Assembly (NCBI RefSeq): GCF_900110465.1 | Contig: NZ_FODV01000012.1 | Coordinates: 58,074 to 122,073, forward strand | Direction of reading: 5' to 3' | DNA length: 64,000 bases | Origin: Halogranum amylolyticum | Lineage (GTDB): Archaea; Halobacteriota; Halobacteria; Halobacteriales; Haloferacaceae | Shown: piece by piece, positions 62,658-64,000 of the stretch | Layout of the letters: each line of letters starts with the position of its first letter | Position numbering within the stretch: position 1 is the first letter of the stretch | Notes under the pieces: model-generated | Databases searched by the model: none | Told to the model about the DNA's origin: nothing | What the model saw: only the letters and a program-made list of their open reading frames with translations | Program-made: the position numbers and the translations under genes

Positions 62658-63497
62658 TCAGCGCAGTCGACGAGTCCGTTCGGCGACAGTAGAGCGGAAC
62701 ACGCGACGATCGAGGTCGGCGAACCGCGAGGGATGGAGTTCGCGGAACACGCTCTCGAGCAGCCGGTCGTAGACGGCGTCGAACGTCGCAGGGCGACCCT
62801 GCCGTTCGAGGGTCGCGACCACCCGCTGGACGCGCGACGGCGTCACGACCTCTGCAGCGAGTTCCTCCGCCGTCGTCGGGTCGACCGACGGGTCCTCGGC
62901 GACGTCGACTGCGGGGTTCTCGAGCGTCCCGCAGGCGCCGCGTTTGTTCCGAACGACCACACCTGCGGCGGGGCCGTCGTACCACGCCGACTGCGGGAAC
63001 TCGTAGGACGAGGGGTCGAAGTCGACGGCTCTGAGTTCCTTCGCGAACGTGTTGACGGGGTCGAGACCGAGTCGCTCGAAGACGTGTTCGACCGTATCGA
63101 CGCCGAGAAACGCGTCTTTCTCACCGACCCAGACGTCCGTCCCGAGAAACGAGGGCGTCCGTTCCCAGTCGTAGTCGAGTCCACGGTTGTGTATCGCCCG
63201 TCCGAAGAACACCACCGACTGGACGTCGTCGACCGCCGACCGAAGCGCACTCCAGTCACACGACTCGCGGACGTGCCGGACGGTGTGTCGATACTGTGGC
63301 GGTGCGTCTTCGGGGTCGTACTCGGCCTCGTCGTCACCGACGCGGAGCCGACCGGACGACTGGAGTTGGAACCGAAACGGTCCCCCGACGAGCAGCTCCT
63401 GAAGCCAGAGATGACCGCCGTCGAGCAGTCCGTCGACGCCGGTCGAGACGGGAGGGAGATCGCGAAACTGGTGCATCGTCACGCAGGTCGGCGTCAA
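62658..63497 (-). CDS. RNA-ligase-like nucleotidyltransferase-fold protein
   Basis: This 279-residue protein has a middle pattern like the RNA ligase adenylation domain: ELLVGGPFRFQLQSSGRL at the place of motif I, FFGRAIHNRGLDYDWERTPSFLGTDVWV (split; about 95-122) for motifs III/IIIa, and SAWYDGPAAGVVVRNKRG for motif IV/V. The lysine of a K-x-D/H-G motif I is not visible (ELLVGG), and the motif V lysines are weak. A non-catalytic RNA-binding role, or a different chemistry, is possible. The C-terminal part is helical (about 200-279). Named from pattern only. Confidence 0.6.
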   Translation of the reverse strand: MTPTCVTMHQFRDLPPVSTGVDGLLDGGHLWLQELLVGGPFRFQLQSSGRLRVGDDEAEYDPEDAPPQYRHTVRHVRESCDWSALRSAVDDVQSVVFFGRAIHNRGLDYDWERTPSFLGTDVWVGEKDAFLGVDTVEHVFERLGLDPVNTFAKELRAVDFDPSSYEFPQSAWYDGPAAGVVVRNKRGACGTLENPAVDVAEDPSVDPTTAEELAAEVVTPSRVQRVVATLERQGRPATFDAVYDRLLESVFRELHPSRFADLDRRVFRSTVAERTRRLR

Positions 63498-63559
63498 AGA
63501 ACATGAATCCGTGGTCGTCTGCGACCACAGCCGAAGTCACCCGAGCAGTCGCGCGAAGG

Positions 63560-63688
63560 TCAGACAGCCGACGGTGACGGTGAGCGGTCGTCACCACCGT
63601 GCAGGATGCGGTCGACGATCTCCTCTAAGTCCGGTGCACCTGTGGGACTGTCCGGTTCGTCCGAGGGATAGTGTGGTACTGCTGGCAT
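63560..63688 (-). CDS. Short acidic ORF
   Basis: This 42-residue frame from ATG 63688 (MPAVPHYPSDEPDSP, then DLEEIVDRILHGG) is proline-rich and then helical. It could be a genuine haloarchaeal micro-protein but nothing else supports it. The rest of 63498-63862 holds nothing I recognise. Confidence 0.3.
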   Translation of the reverse strand: MPAVPHYPSDEPDSPTGAPDLEEIVDRILHGGDDRSPSPSAV

Positions 63689-63862
63689 GCTTCGGGACCT
63701 CCCATTCCACACAGAACAATCCACTACAGAATCATAACGATTGTGCATCTCTTCGTCTCGCTGACGAGTGACTCCGTCGGCTGAAGAATCAGTGGTCGTG
63801 CCGAGATGGGACGGCGGTCGGCCCGAGCGTCCGGAGTGCCCACGGGTCCGGGAGAAGACCGT

Positions 63863-64000
63863 TTACTCGAAGAGTTCGAGGGCCTGCTGGTAGCGGCTAG
63901 AGGGCTCCTCCCAGTCGACGACGTTGAAGAACGCGTCGACGAACTCGCCGCGGTCCGGGCCGTAGTCGTAGTAGTACGAGTGTTCCCAGACGTCGAGGGC
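63863..64000 (-). CDS. sod: Superoxide dismutase, Fe/Mn type (C-terminal part only)
   Basis: The last 45 codons and stop are in the window; the rest lies beyond it. The reading ALDVWEHSYYYDYGPDRGEF contains the D-V-W-E-H metal-ligand signature of Fe/Mn-SOD (Asp and His ligands). The protein detoxifies superoxide in the cytoplasm. Confidence 0.93.
   Translation of the reverse strand, partial: ALDVWEHSYYYDYGPDRGEFVDAFFNVVDWEEPSSRYQQALELFE

Noticed and set aside
1..64000. CRISPR arrays, rRNA genes, plasmid origin repeats
   Set aside because: I looked for regularly spaced direct repeats, rRNA-like conserved blocks and iteron-type repeats and saw none.

Overview
The window is one continuous stretch of haloarchaeal (class Halobacteria) chromosome or large replicon. 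The evidence is high G+C with strong third-position G/C bias, very acidic proteins rich in D and E, Tat-type (RR) signal peptides that often carry lipoboxes, TATA-like boxes placed so that transcripts would be nearly leaderless, and families typical of the group: bacterio-opsin-activator (Bat/HTH_10) regulators, universal stress proteins, halocyanin, IS1341-type TnpB and DUF7344-like winged-helix proteins. I found no rRNA, tRNA or CRISPR array. The first gene (Mrp-type ATPase) and the last (superoxide dismutase) run off the ends.

Layout. 0-4 kb: Mrp/NBP35 Fe-S carrier, a small CPIC-motif membrane protein, a UspA, an orphan transposon-end hairpin, a double winged-helix protein and an HTH_10 regulator. 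4-7.8 kb: a large secreted GH97 glycosidase with extra carbohydrate-binding parts. 8-17 kb: an acetate module with a divergent acetyl-CoA synthetase paralogue, a regulator built from an inactive tyrosine-recombinase fold plus GAF plus HTH_10, a canonical acetyl-CoA synthetase, a DUF4212 plus sodium/solute symporter pair, UspA and a small membrane protein. 17-22 kb: small membrane proteins (DoxX, YdjM-like), lipoprotein, tandem UspA. 22-28.4 kb: KptA, a membrane-embedded metallophosphoesterase, a DUF389 protein and a translationally coupled membrane operon bounded by two HdeD-like proteins. 28.4-31.4 kb: Gfo/Idh/MocA oxidoreductase, SHOCT protein, halocyanin. 31.4-35 kb: two IS1341-type tnpB loci, one truncated and one intact, around a transglutaminase-like lipoprotein. 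36-41.4 kb: GntP permease, cytochrome P450, HTH_10 regulator, MFS transporter. 41.4-42.1 kb holds no recognisable gene. 42-50.7 kb: penicillin acylase-family enzyme, FKBP-type PPIase, PQQ-type sugar dehydrogenase lipoprotein, CBS protein, geranylgeranyl-reductase-like flavoprotein and several micro-proteins. 51-55.7 kb: a 1278-residue PAS/GAF/HTH_10 sensor-regulator followed by two winged-helix genes with a palindrome at their promoter. 56-64 kb: indoleamine 2,3-dioxygenase-like enzyme, UspA, PHA synthase with a fused helix-hairpin-helix tail, two secreted proteins, an RNA-ligase-like protein and SOD.

How it fits together: the clearest functional unit is uptake and activation of acetate (or a similar short-chain acid) at 8-17 kb, controlled by a Bat-type regulator that appears to have recruited a dead integrase as a DNA-binding or dimerisation part; a perfect dyad lies just before that regulator's start. 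PHA synthase would consume acetyl-CoA-derived carbon. Most other genes are single transport, envelope, stress or redox functions. The least explained items are the integrase-derived regulator, the divergent Acs paralogue, the HdeD-bounded membrane operon, the TnpB loci with a start-less companion ORF, the PhaC fusion and the RNA-ligase-like protein lacking the usual nucleotidyl lysine.
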